From positions 1-40,761 of the forward strand of contig CAZJYI010000107.1 in the NCBI GenBank assembly GCA_964550025.1: a DNA stretch of 40,761 nt, read 5' to 3'. This stretch comes from CAZJYI01 sp964550025 (lineage in GTDB: Bacteria > Verrucomicrobiota > Kiritimatiellia > UBA8416 > CAYOBW01). The position numbers were made by a program, and so were the translations under genes. Under the pieces are notes generated by a model, which saw only the letters and a list, made by a program, of their open reading frames with translations, did no database searches and was not told the origin of the DNA. Of the stretch, positions 22,387 through 30,442 are shown piece by piece; positions within the stretch are counted from its first letter, which is position 1; each line of letters opens with the position of its first letter.

Positions 22387-25300
22387 TCACGGCCCAGGTC
22401 TGGCGACCCTCAGCCGGTAGAACGGCCCTCGCGGCGGGACGTTGGTGTCCGTCATCGAGTCCTCACCGCCACTCCCCGGCTTGCCGGTGATCTCGGCCCA
22501 GTCGCCGGCGCCCAGAACGGAGCGCCCCTGCAGCGTGTAGAAGCGGCCCGCGGAGGAGTCGTAGAACACGGTCGCTGGCGAGTTGTTGCTGATTCCGGTG
22601 ATCCGGAAGACGCTCGACGGGTTCCTCGGATCGGTGCCGGCAATCTCCTCGTCGCTGTCCTTCATGCCGTCACCGTCGCTGTCAGCGTCAGGGTTCCGGT
22701 GCTCATAGCAGCCCATGTCCACGATGGCAACGCCGGTAGTAGCGCCGAGTAGGGGGCGCGGACTCCCATCGAGGTCGAAGCTCCCCGTGATCCACGGCGC
22801 ACCGCTGTCGATCGCCGGAGACGACGGCTTGAGGTGGAGATCGCGCATGGACACAAACTGTGGGTCATCCGCTATGCACGATTCGCTGTTATGCACCTCC
22901 AACCCGTTCGTCGGTGCGGTGCAGGAATACAGGAAGGAAGGCTTGCCGCTTACCACGTGCCAGTTCTGTCCGGTGATCGTGCCCGTGTTGAAGTAGACGA
23001 TGCAACTGTCGGTGGTGGCGCCATCGTTGGGCAGACCGGTGACGTCACACAACCCGCCCCCGAACTTGGCCTCGTTGCCGATAACCGTGCAGTTCCGGAG
23101 CAGCGGGACGGCGCCGTTGTCGTCTTTTGTGCATACGCCGCCGCCGACCTCGCCGGCGCGGTTGCCCGCGATCAAAGAGTTGCGCGCACTGCCGCCGCCC
23201 TGCAGATGCACACCGCCGCCGGCTCCACCGCCCGAAGTCGCCACGTTGTCGCTCACCCAGCACCGCTCCAGCTTCGCGGCGTCACGTACGTACGCGCCTC
23301 CGCCGCCTTCAACCGCGGTGTTCGCCTCAATCCGGGAGTCGACGGCGACACCGTCGCCGGCCACGCTCACCCCCCCGCCCTTCTCATCGGCGGAACTGGC
23401 TTTCACGACACAGTTCGAAAGCACGCCGCCGTCCGCCACCGAGACGCCCCCGCCGCGCCGGTCAGAGTCGGCCGAGCCCGAAGACAACGTATGCCCACCC
23501 GTGATCAGGAAGTCCGCCAGGAGGGCGCCACCTCTAAGGCAGGCACCGCGCACGGCAGCCGGCCCGTTGGTTGAGCCCGGATCGGCGGCACCCATGATAA
23601 CGGTATTCGATGCCCCGTTGAGACTCTGTATCACGATGGCGTTGGTCGCGCACACCCGGTTGGTCAGCGCATGCGCCGCGAGCGGCCGGCCGCCCGCGTC
23701 ATAGACGCCCGGGTATACGATCACGGTGTCGCCGTCCACGCAGACGTCCACCACGGTCTGTATGTCGTGCCCCGCCGTCTCCGGCGTCGTGTACGGCGCC
23801 CGGGGATTGGGGCTGCTGTGCCACACGTAACGCATGTCGCCGGCGCCCATGTTGGTGGAAATGCCGCTCGTGTCCACCGCAACCGCCATGCGGTTGCTGT
23901 CGGTCTGGGAAACGGCCTTGGCCACGGTCGTATTCGTGTCCCCGTCCGCCGCGCCACCGGGTACGGTCACAATCACGGTAACCGAAGTGTAGGTCTGGGC
24001 GTCGAGCGAAACCACGCCCGGAGAGATGCTGCCGCTCCACAGGCTGTTCGACGCGGCGATATCATACGTGTCATTCTGCGTTCCGGAATTGAGCAAAATG
24101 TGCTCATTGGTCACAACTTCGCCCGGCTGCACCGTGCGCGCGATCGCCGGAGGCACGAACCAGACGCTGAACGGGTCGGTGACGACTTCGTCGGCGCCGA
24201 TGTCCATGCCCTCGCCGGACGGGCGGAGCTGCGCGTCGATGTCCAGCAGCAGATCCGTCCCGGGCAGCGTCAAGCCAACGGCAACCCCGTTGTCGACCGC
24301 GGGGGAGTTCGTCTCAACGTGGTACGGCATCAGGTCGTTCGGTGCCGTGCCTTTGCTTGTGTAGAGCGGATCGCCATACACATCGTCGTGATGATTGACA
24401 TTGCCGGCACCCGCCCCGGCGGTGTCGTACAGATTGCTGTACCAGAGCGTGTAGCCCATTTCGACCTTGTTCGCCAGGAACTCGTTCCCCGTGTCGGCGA
24501 CGTTCATTCCCGTCAAGTGCCCCGAGATGATCGTGTTGGTGAACTGAGGCCAGCTCGGAACGGGAATGCCCGCGATATAGTTGCTGCCGGCCGGGACGAT
24601 GACGTTGTAGGGAGGCCACGGGTTCCTGACTTCCGGGGTCTCGACCCAGCGTCCCTCGCCCGCATCATGGGTGACGAACAGCGCCGAGATGCCCTGGTTG
24701 TCCGCGATCGTGTTCTGCAGAAAGCGCGGCGAAGAGGAGTACATATAGGCGGCCGAGCCCTCGGTTGCACGGTTGCCGGTAATCACGTTGTTGACCATTC
24801 CAACGTTGGCGGTGTTGAAGAAGACGGCGCCGCCCTTTTCCCCGGTAGAGACGTTGTCCTGGATGTAGTTGTTGGCAATCAGCGTGGCTGTCTCCATGCT
24901 GAACGCAAAGGGCCCATCCAGGTAGATGGCACCCCCGCGGACCGCGCGGTTGCTGGTGATGACCATGCCACCCACGCGCGCCACGCTCTGGCTCAGGTAG
25001 ATCGCTCCGCCATTGCCGCCCGACGTGTTGCCCTGGATCGTCCCGCCGACGACCGACGGGTAGCCGCCATTGATGTAGACGCCGCCGCCGTTGGTCGTGG
25101 ATGTGTTGTCCACTATGCCCACCGTGGTAACGACCGGATACCCGCCGTCCAGGTACAGCCCGCCGCCTCGCGCGGCACTGTTGCTGTAGATCGGCAGCAA
25201 CCCCGTCAACTGCGGCAACGACAGGTTCGAATAAGATCCCAGCGACACCGAAAAGTCCACGCCGCTCATGTAGACGCCACCCCCGTTGCCGGTGGCCGTC

Positions 25301-26421
25301 CCGTGGTGAATCGGTGTGCCCACGAGCTGCAGGCTGCCGCCCTCGGCATAGACGTTGCCGCCGTTGTTCGCGCTGCCGTTGACGAACTCCAGCAACTCGA
25401 CGCGGTTTGTATCGCCGTCCGCACCCATCGCATACAAACCGCGCCGGGCGCCCTGACCGTCCACCTTGGAAGGAATGACGGCGGGAATCCACTGCGGCAC
25501 CCCCGGAGCGACGTGGTTGTAGATGTAGCCGCCCTTCAGTGTCACACTCGAGCCGCTGTTCAACGCGATCACGCTTGCGCCGGGCCCCGTGTACACACAG
25601 GCGTTGGATTGCAGCGTCGGGAACGGGGAGCCTTCCATCAGGACGTCGTACGAGGCGATGCGGATCTCGTCGCCGCTGCCGGCCTGGTCGACGGCGTACT
25701 GGATGGATTTGCAGGGCGCGGCCGGATCGGCCCCGTTACCCGTGTCCATGCCGCTGTACGACGACACGTAACGCACGGTCCCTGACGGGGCGGTCGTTCC
25801 CTCAGGAAACGTCACGGTTGCCCCGTCCGGCACGATCAACTCGAGATCGTCAACCCAGAAGGTCGTACTGTTGGTGGCGGAACTGGAAGGCGTGCTGTAC
25901 AGACGCGCCTCGATAACCAACGCTTCCTTGCCGGCCTCAATCGTCCACGTGTGGCTGACCTGGTTCCATTCGCCCGTGCCGGTGGTGTAACTGCTGCCCT
26001 CCCCCGTGTAACCGTCATTGCTGTTCACATCGTTTGTCAGTGAGTAGTGCGCCCACAGGCGCAGACGGGGAGACGATGGCGTCGAATCCCACCCCCACAT
26101 ACTCGCGGTCACCTCGTCCCCCCCGCTCACTCCCTTGATCCATGCCACGTAGGCCTGGGGTGTGCCCGAGTGCGGATCCTCGTCCACCTGGAGCATTTTG
26201 CCGCCCGTCCGCGGCGTGACGGGCAGAGGTATGATGTGCGTCTGCTCCTGGTTGTTCTTCCCGGGATCGCTGCCGCCAGCCACGGCCATCTCGTTGGCCA
26301 CGTTCCCGTATCTCCCGAGAATTGTCCCGCCATCTTCCCAGGAATAGCTGTTCGTCGTGCTTCCCGCCGCAATCCCCGCCGCAATCCCGAGTCCCACCGC
26401 CGCAATCACTATCCGTCTCAT
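22387..26421 (-). CDS. Large secreted beta-helix protein with choice-of-anchor-like domains and Ca-binding tail
   Basis: A 1344-residue protein with a signal peptide (IVIAAVGLGIAAGIAAGS); ATG at 26421. Residues about 30-200 form a jelly-roll-like module (GEWNQVSHTWTIEAGKEAL). Then come long beta-helix regions with Gly-rich rungs (ARGGGLYLDGGYPVV, NGGGVYINGGYPSVVGG, GGNGGAIYL), similar to polymorphic outer-membrane-protein repeats. Two segments carry the SPAVDNG/SPAIDSG pattern of choice-of-anchor Q proteins (ending MDIGADEV and MGCYEH). The end has calcium-type DADSDGDGMKDSDEEIAGTD and a beta-rich tail ending FYRLRVARPGP. There is no autotransporter barrel. Likely an extracellular or surface protein of unknown ligand. 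Confidence 0.8.
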   Translation of the reverse strand: MRRIVIAAVGLGIAAGIAAGSTTNSYSWEDGGTILGRYGNVANEMAVAGGSDPGKNNQEQTHIIPLPVTPRTGGKMLQVDEDPHSGTPQAYVAWIKGVSGGDEVTASMWGWDSTPSSPRLRLWAHYSLTNDVNSNDGYTGEGSSYTTGTGEWNQVSHTWTIEAGKEALVIEARLYSTPSSSATNSTTFWVDDLELIVPDGATVTFPEGTTAPSGTVRYVSSYSGMDTGNGADPAAPCKSIQYAVDQAGSGDEIRIASYDVLMEGSPFPTLQSNACVYTGPGASVIALNSGSSVTLKGGYIYNHVAPGVPQWIPAVIPSKVDGQGARRGLYAMGADGDTNRVELLEFVNGSANNGGNVYAEGGSLQLVGTPIHHGTATGNGGGVYMSGVDFSVSLGSYSNLSLPQLTGLLPIYSNSAARGGGLYLDGGYPVVTTVGIVDNTSTTNGGGVYINGGYPSVVGGTIQGNTSGGNGGAIYLSQSVARVGGMVITSNRAVRGGAIYLDGPFAFSMETATLIANNYIQDNVSTGEKGGAVFFNTANVGMVNNVITGNRATEGSAAYMYSSSPRFLQNTIADNQGISALFVTHDAGEGRWVETPEVRNPWPPYNVIVPAGSNYIAGIPVPSWPQFTNTIISGHLTGMNVADTGNEFLANKVEMGYTLWYSNLYDTAGAGAGNVNHHDDVYGDPLYTSKGTAPNDLMPYHVETNSPAVDNGVAVGLTLPGTDLLLDIDAQLRPSGEGMDIGADEVVTDPFSVWFVPPAIARTVQPGEVVTNEHILLNSGTQNDTYDIAASNSLWSGSISPGVVSLDAQTYTSVTVIVTVPGGAADGDTNTTVAKAVSQTDSNRMAVAVDTSGISTNMGAGDMRYVWHSSPNPRAPYTTPETAGHDIQTVVDVCVDGDTVIVYPGVYDAGGRPLAAHALTNRVCATNAIVIQSLNGASNTVIMGAADPGSTNGPAAVRGACLRGGALLADFLITGGHTLSSGSADSDRRGGGVSVADGGVLSNCVVKASSADEKGGGVSVAGDGVAVDSRIEANTAVEGGGGAYVRDAAKLERCWVSDNVATSGGGAGGGVHLQGGGSARNSLIAGNRAGEVGGGVCTKDDNGAVPLLRNCTVIGNEAKFGGGLCDVTGLPNDGATTDSCIVYFNTGTITGQNWHVVSGKPSFLYSCTAPTNGLEVHNSESCIADDPQFVSMRDLHLKPSSPAIDSGAPWITGSFDLDGSPRPLLGATTGVAIVDMGCYEHRNPDADSDGDGMKDSDEEIAGTDPRNPSSVFRITGISNNSPATVFYDSSAGRFYTLQGRSVLGAGDWAEITGKPGSGGEDSMTDTNVPPRGPFYRLRVARPGP

Positions 26422-26794
26422 TGTCACTGTCCCCCCCGATTGGTTACATGCACGTTGAATCGACGTGCCGCCACGACCTAGCGCACCGGCACGCCCCCCC
26501 ACCCAGTCGGTTCATTCTGCGGGAAACTGTACTACATCGCATCCGTTCGGCGCCAGCCAAAAGCGCCCCCTCGGCCCATTCAAACCCGTCTGCGGTTTGC
26601 CAAATCGTCAGGTCACCCTCGCCGCCACCCAACGCACACCTTTTAAAGTCTGCGGCGTGTAGAATGGTCACACCCTGTCCCCGACGCAATGCATCCAGGA
26701 TGCCGCGTTGACCGACGCGAGCGATGTGGGCTATGCTGCGGGCGTCTCCTGCGTCCCCTGCGCGGCGCAGGATCCAACAGGGAGGAGCACGACA
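26422..26794. promoter_or_regulatory. Divergent gap with candidate promoter of the Gfo/Idh/MocA gene
   Basis: TTGACC (26708-26713), an 18-base spacer and TATGCT (26732-26737) form a candidate promoter toward 26795. Upstream is a small palindrome GCATC-CAG-GATGC (26691-26703), resembling the TGCATCG-N3-CGATGCA palindrome of the DUF362 promoter. Nothing else is recognisable in this 373-base gap. Confidence 0.4.
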
Positions 26795-28132
26795 ATGCAC
26801 ATGGGCCGACGCGAATTTCTCGGGCAAACCGGCGCCGCACTGGCGGCCGGATATGCCGCACGGGCGATTGCAGCACAGCAGACATCCGCCAACGAGCGCA
26901 TCAACATCGCCCTTGTCGGATGCGGCGGACGCGGGCGCTACGTAGCGCGGGGCATGATGGAACACGGCGCGCACCTCGCATACCTGTGCGACGTGCATCC
27001 GGAACGCCTGGCAAGCACGGGCAAGTTCCTGGGCGAGGTGCAGAAGGCCAGACCGAAGACCACCAAGGACCTCGGGGAGGTCATGGCGGCAAAGGACGTC
27101 GACGCGGTGATCGTCGCAACCCCGGACCACTGGCACGCGCCGGCCTCCATCATGGCCTGCCGGGCCGGCAAAGACGTCTACGTCGAAAAGCCGGCAACGC
27201 ACAATATCTGGGAAAGCCAACAGATGGTGCGGGTCGCAAAGAAGCACGGGCGCGTCCTGCAGGTCGGCACGCAGAACCGTTCGGCCCCCTACAACCTGGC
27301 CGCGCGCGACTACATCCGCGGCGGCAAACTCGGCAAGATCGGCATGGTGCGGGTGTTCAACATGAAGCCCGGTGGTCCGTTCAAGAAAGACCCCCCCGAG
27401 AAGGAGCCCGACGGGCTGGAGTGGGACCGCTGGCTGGGGCGGGCACCCGTACACCCCTACAGCAGGCGCCTGTACCACGGCGGCTGGCACCACGACTGGG
27501 ACTTCTGCGGCGGCGATATGGGCAACGACGGCATCCACCAGATCGACCTGGCCCTGATGCTGATGGACGACCCCGGACTGCCGAAAAGCGTACGTGCACT
27601 CGGCGGGCGCTACGTGCATCGCGGAGACGATTCCCAGGTTCCCGACGTGCAGGTCGTGAACTGGGACTTCGATCGGTTCATCATGACTTTCGAGCTCACG
27701 GCGTACCCGAAGTACATGCGCAAGACGACGGGCACCATCCGCCGCAGCGACGAGCTTCCCTACTGGACCCACAACGCCACGCGCATCGAGATCTACGGCT
27801 CCCAGTTGATGATGACCCTCGGCCGCCACGGCGGCGGATGGATTGTGCAGCAGTCGGGCGGAAAGGTGGTCGAAAAGGTGTACGGCCGCGTACCGGACGC
27901 ACCACACTATGCCAACTTCCTCGACTGCGTGCGCACGCGCAAGGCCCCCAACGCCGACATCGCCCTCGCGCACAAGACCAACACCACAATGCACATGGGC
28001 AACATCGCCCACCGCGTGGGCAACGTCATGCTGCAGGTCGACGCCGCAAACGAACGGTTCGATAACGAAGAAGCCAACGCACTGATCAAACCGTCCTACC
28101 GCAAGGGGTACGAAATCCCGGAAGAGGTGTAG
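26795..28132 (+). CDS. Tat-exported Gfo/Idh/MocA oxidoreductase
   Basis: A 445-residue protein with a twin-arginine leader (MHMGRREFLGQTGAALAAG), so it is folded with cofactor before export. The NAD-binding motif is INIALVGCGGRGRYVARGM, followed by VIVATPDHWHAPASIMAC and the catalytic-type EKPATHN. In the C-terminal domain, FCGGDMGNDGIHQIDLALML provides the Asp/His pair. The C-terminus (TRKAPNADIALAHKTNTTMHMGNIAHRVG) is typical of the large bacterial subgroup abundant in Planctomycetes and relatives. ATG at 26795 follows GGGAGGAG. The next gene, encoding a secreted hydrolase/ThuA fusion, is co-directional. Together they suggest periplasmic oxidation and processing of sugars, e.g. via 3-keto intermediates; substrate unknown. 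Confidence 0.88.
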   Translation: MHMGRREFLGQTGAALAAGYAARAIAAQQTSANERINIALVGCGGRGRYVARGMMEHGAHLAYLCDVHPERLASTGKFLGEVQKARPKTTKDLGEVMAAKDVDAVIVATPDHWHAPASIMACRAGKDVYVEKPATHNIWESQQMVRVAKKHGRVLQVGTQNRSAPYNLAARDYIRGGKLGKIGMVRVFNMKPGGPFKKDPPEKEPDGLEWDRWLGRAPVHPYSRRLYHGGWHHDWDFCGGDMGNDGIHQIDLALMLMDDPGLPKSVRALGGRYVHRGDDSQVPDVQVVNWDFDRFIMTFELTAYPKYMRKTTGTIRRSDELPYWTHNATRIEIYGSQLMMTLGRHGGGWIVQQSGGKVVEKVYGRVPDAPHYANFLDCVRTRKAPNADIALAHKTNTTMHMGNIAHRVGNVMLQVDAANERFDNEEANALIKPSYRKGYEIPEEV

Positions 28133-28146
28133 AGAGCAGAACAGAG

Positions 28147-28188
28147 CCGCCTGCGCTTGCACGCCACGCCGTCGCCAGGCGAAGGCGG
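28147..28188. repeat. REP-like palindrome
   Basis: CCGCCTGCGC (28147-28156) and GCGAAGGCGG (28179-28188) are inverted with one mismatch. The CGAAGGCGG element recurs in the larger palindrome at 29806-29893 on the other side of the next gene. Confidence 0.5.
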
Positions 28189-28255
28189 GCCGAGCGCGGG
28201 CCACCTTCAGAAGATACCGGTGGTTCCGCACACCAAACATGCATGGAGAAATCGG

Positions 28256-29791
28256 ATGTTGAAGAGCGCAATCCCCGCCGTGATGACGATCCTCGCCGCC
28301 ACGGCCCTCGCCGCGGCGAACGAACTGGCCCTGACTCTACAGCACCGCAGGCCCGGCGAAGAGCGCTCTCCCGTCGAGCGGGAACACGTCACCTGGGACG
28401 CCCGCAAGACCGCCATCATCGTCTGCGACATGTGGGACCGGCACTGGTGCAAAGGCGCCACGCGCCGCGTCGGCGAGCTCGCACCGCGCATCGATGCTCT
28501 CCTGACGGCAGCAAGGGCAAAGGGCGTCCTGGTCATCCACGCACCCAGCGGCACAATGGAGCACTACGCGAACCACCCGGGACGCAAACTCGCCCAAGAC
28601 GCGCAAAGCGGCGGCAGTCTACCCGGCGGTATCGGCGGCTGGTGCAGGCAGATCGAGGCCGAGAAGAACGCGACCTGGCCGATTGACCAGTCCGACGGCG
28701 GATGCGATTGCTCACCCGTGTGCAAACAGGGAACAGCCTGGAAACGGCAGATTCAGACCATCAGCATTGCTCCCGGCGACGCCATCAGCGACTCGGGCCG
28801 CGAAATCTGGCTCCTGCTGGCCCAACGGGGAATCGAGAATGTCCTTCTCGTCGGCGTGCATACGAACATGTGCGTAATGGGCAGGCCGTTCGGCCTGCGC
28901 AACATGGTCCGATGCGGCAAGACGGTCGCCCTCGTCCGCGACCTGACCGACACGATGTACAACTCGCGTAGCGCTCCGCGGGTCAGCCACTTCCGGGGAA
29001 CGGAGCTCATCGTAGAGTACATCGAGCGGTACGTCTGTCCCACGGTCTGCTCGGCAGATCTGCTCGGGGACACACCCTTTCGTTTTTCCGCCGACGCACG
29101 CCCACGCGTCGCCCTGGCGATGGCCGAACGCGAGTACCACACCTGGGAAACCGTTCCGGTGTTCGGCCGACACATCCTTGGAAATCAGTGCGGCTTCTCC
29201 ATCACAGAGGTCTACGGCAAACCAGCGCAGGACCGCAACCTGATGCCGGGCTTTGGCGAGGCAATCTCGCAGGCCGACCTCGTCTTTGTCAGCATTCGCC
29301 GACGCGCACTCCCCACGGCCGAGCTGGACGCGCTGAGGAGACATCTGGCCGCCGGCAAACCGCTCATGGCTATTCGCACAAGCAGCCACGCGTTCGACAC
29401 AAAGGGCAAACACCCGGACGGCCACGCGGAATGGCCGGAGTTCGACCACGACGTCATCGGCGGAAACTACCATGGACACTACAAGGCCGGCCCGACGGCA
29501 ACCGTAACCATCGCACCCGGGGCCGCCGGACACCCGGTTCTGAAAGGTCTGCCCGAGTCGTTCACGACCAGGGGATCGCTGTACAGGACTTCACCCCTGT
29601 CAGAAACCGCGACGCCGTTGCTGACGGCATGCATCGAGGGGCAGAAGCCCGAACCGATCGCGTGGCTGCACAACTACGGAAAAGCGAAGGTCTTTTACAC
29701 GGCGCTGGGCCACCCCGAGGACTTCGCCGACAATGACGCGCCGACGGCACGCCTGCTCCGGAACGCGGCCACGTGGCTCACCGGCAACTGA
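28256..29791 (+). CDS. Secreted cysteine hydrolase (isochorismatase-like) fused to a ThuA-like domain
   Basis: A 511-residue protein with a signal peptide (SAIPAVMTILAATALAAA); ATG at 28256 follows GGAGA. Residues about 45-270 are an isochorismatase/nicotinamidase-like fold: TAIIVCDMWDRHWCKG with the catalytic-type Asp, GVLVIHAPSGTMEHY, and the nucleophile Cys in VGVHTNMCVMGRP. Residues about 290-510 are a ThuA-like glutamine-amidotransferase-fold domain: HTWETVPVFGRHIL, LDALRRHLAAGKPLMAIRTS, VIGGNYHGHY, and GKAKVFYTALGHPEDF. ThuA proteins act in sugar (trehalose/keto-sugar) utilisation. The fusion and the preceding Tat-exported oxidoreductase argue for linked carbohydrate chemistry outside the cytoplasm. 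The reaction is unknown. Confidence 0.85.
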   Translation: MLKSAIPAVMTILAATALAAANELALTLQHRRPGEERSPVEREHVTWDARKTAIIVCDMWDRHWCKGATRRVGELAPRIDALLTAARAKGVLVIHAPSGTMEHYANHPGRKLAQDAQSGGSLPGGIGGWCRQIEAEKNATWPIDQSDGGCDCSPVCKQGTAWKRQIQTISIAPGDAISDSGREIWLLLAQRGIENVLLVGVHTNMCVMGRPFGLRNMVRCGKTVALVRDLTDTMYNSRSAPRVSHFRGTELIVEYIERYVCPTVCSADLLGDTPFRFSADARPRVALAMAEREYHTWETVPVFGRHILGNQCGFSITEVYGKPAQDRNLMPGFGEAISQADLVFVSIRRRALPTAELDALRRHLAAGKPLMAIRTSSHAFDTKGKHPDGHAEWPEFDHDVIGGNYHGHYKAGPTATVTIAPGAAGHPVLKGLPESFTTRGSLYRTSPLSETATPLLTACIEGQKPEPIAWLHNYGKAKVFYTALGHPEDFADNDAPTARLLRNAATWLTGN

Positions 29792-29805
29792 GCACGGTAA
29801 CCCCT

Positions 29806-29893
29806 GTAGCCGCGAGCGCCTGTCCCGCCGTAGCTCGGAAGCGAAGGCGGATGAGCGAGCGGTCCCGATCCACTCGCTCACGCTCGTGGCTAC
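29806..29893. repeat. REP/BIME-like composite palindrome
   Basis: Outer arms GTAGCCGCGAGCG (29806-29818) and CGCTCGTGGCTAC (29881-29893) pair with one mismatch. Inside are CCGCC (29825-29829) / GGCGG (29846-29850) and GAGCGAG (29853-29859) / CTCGCTC (29873-29879). It sits between convergent genes and may also act as a transcription stop. Confidence 0.65.
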
Positions 29894-29930
29894 GCGGCCC
29901 CGCGGCCCGGTTTCCTCGCGCTGACCCGGA

Positions 29931-30422
29931 TCAATACTCTTCCGTATGCCGCCACTCCGCGTTCTCGAGCCAGTTTCCCGGAACGGGACGGGAAACGAAC
30001 TCCACGATGCTGGACAGGAGCTGGTAGTGCAGTTCCTCTTCATCGGCAATCCGCTTGATCAGCGTCTGCGCCTCCGGGGTGGGCAATTCGGCCGCCTTTT
30101 CGAGATAGAACTCGCGCGATTGCCTCTCGACCTCGCGTGCCTGCTCGTAGAGTGCGATCTGGGACTCCTCGAGGTCGAAGGCGCGGCCGCTCTCCGCCAT
30201 CTCCGCAAACACGCTCTTCGCACCGTCCGCAACCGTAACGGACGCCATCTCCGGAGCCCCCTCCTCTTTGATCCGCTTGAACGTGTTGTAGTGCTTGACC
30301 TCGTCATCGGCCATCCGGGTCAGGATGCCGGCAAGCCCCTCGTCGGCCGTCTTCGCCGCGAGGTCGCGGTAGTACTTCTCGCCGTCCAATTCCATCTGCA
30401 TGGCATGATCAAGAATGTCCAT
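29931..30422 (-). CDS. Rubrerythrin-like ferritin-family diiron protein
   Basis: A 163-residue four-helix protein. Iron ligands are visible as Glu12 region (QMELDGEKYY), DDEVKHYNTF (ExxH), REVERQSREFY and ADEEELHYQLL (second ExxH), the erythrin pattern. It lacks the rubredoxin Cys4 domain of classical rubrerythrin, so it is a sulerythrin/ferritin-like type. Such proteins reduce peroxide or handle iron. ATG at 30422 follows AGAGGA. It starts 20 bases after the lpdA stop and is on the same strand, so it is probably the last gene of the pyruvate dehydrogenase operon. The link to pyruvate metabolism is not established. Confidence 0.88.
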   Translation of the reverse strand: MDILDHAMQMELDGEKYYRDLAAKTADEGLAGILTRMADDEVKHYNTFKRIKEEGAPEMASVTVADGAKSVFAEMAESGRAFDLEESQIALYEQAREVERQSREFYLEKAAELPTPEAQTLIKRIADEEELHYQLLSSIVEFVSRPVPGNWLENAEWRHTEEY

Positions 30423-30442
30423 AGGGGTTCCTCTCGGTGTTG

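Noticed and set aside
23671..25785. A 704-codon plus-strand open frame inside the large beta-helix gene
   Set aside because: The minus-strand product has a signal peptide, beta-helix rungs and a Ca-binding tail. The plus-strand frame has none and reads as antisense.
22387..26421. Autotransporter or chlamydial-type Pmp
   Set aside because: Gly-rich beta-helix repeats are present, but there is no C-terminal beta-barrel; it ends in a Ca-binding and beta-sandwich tail.
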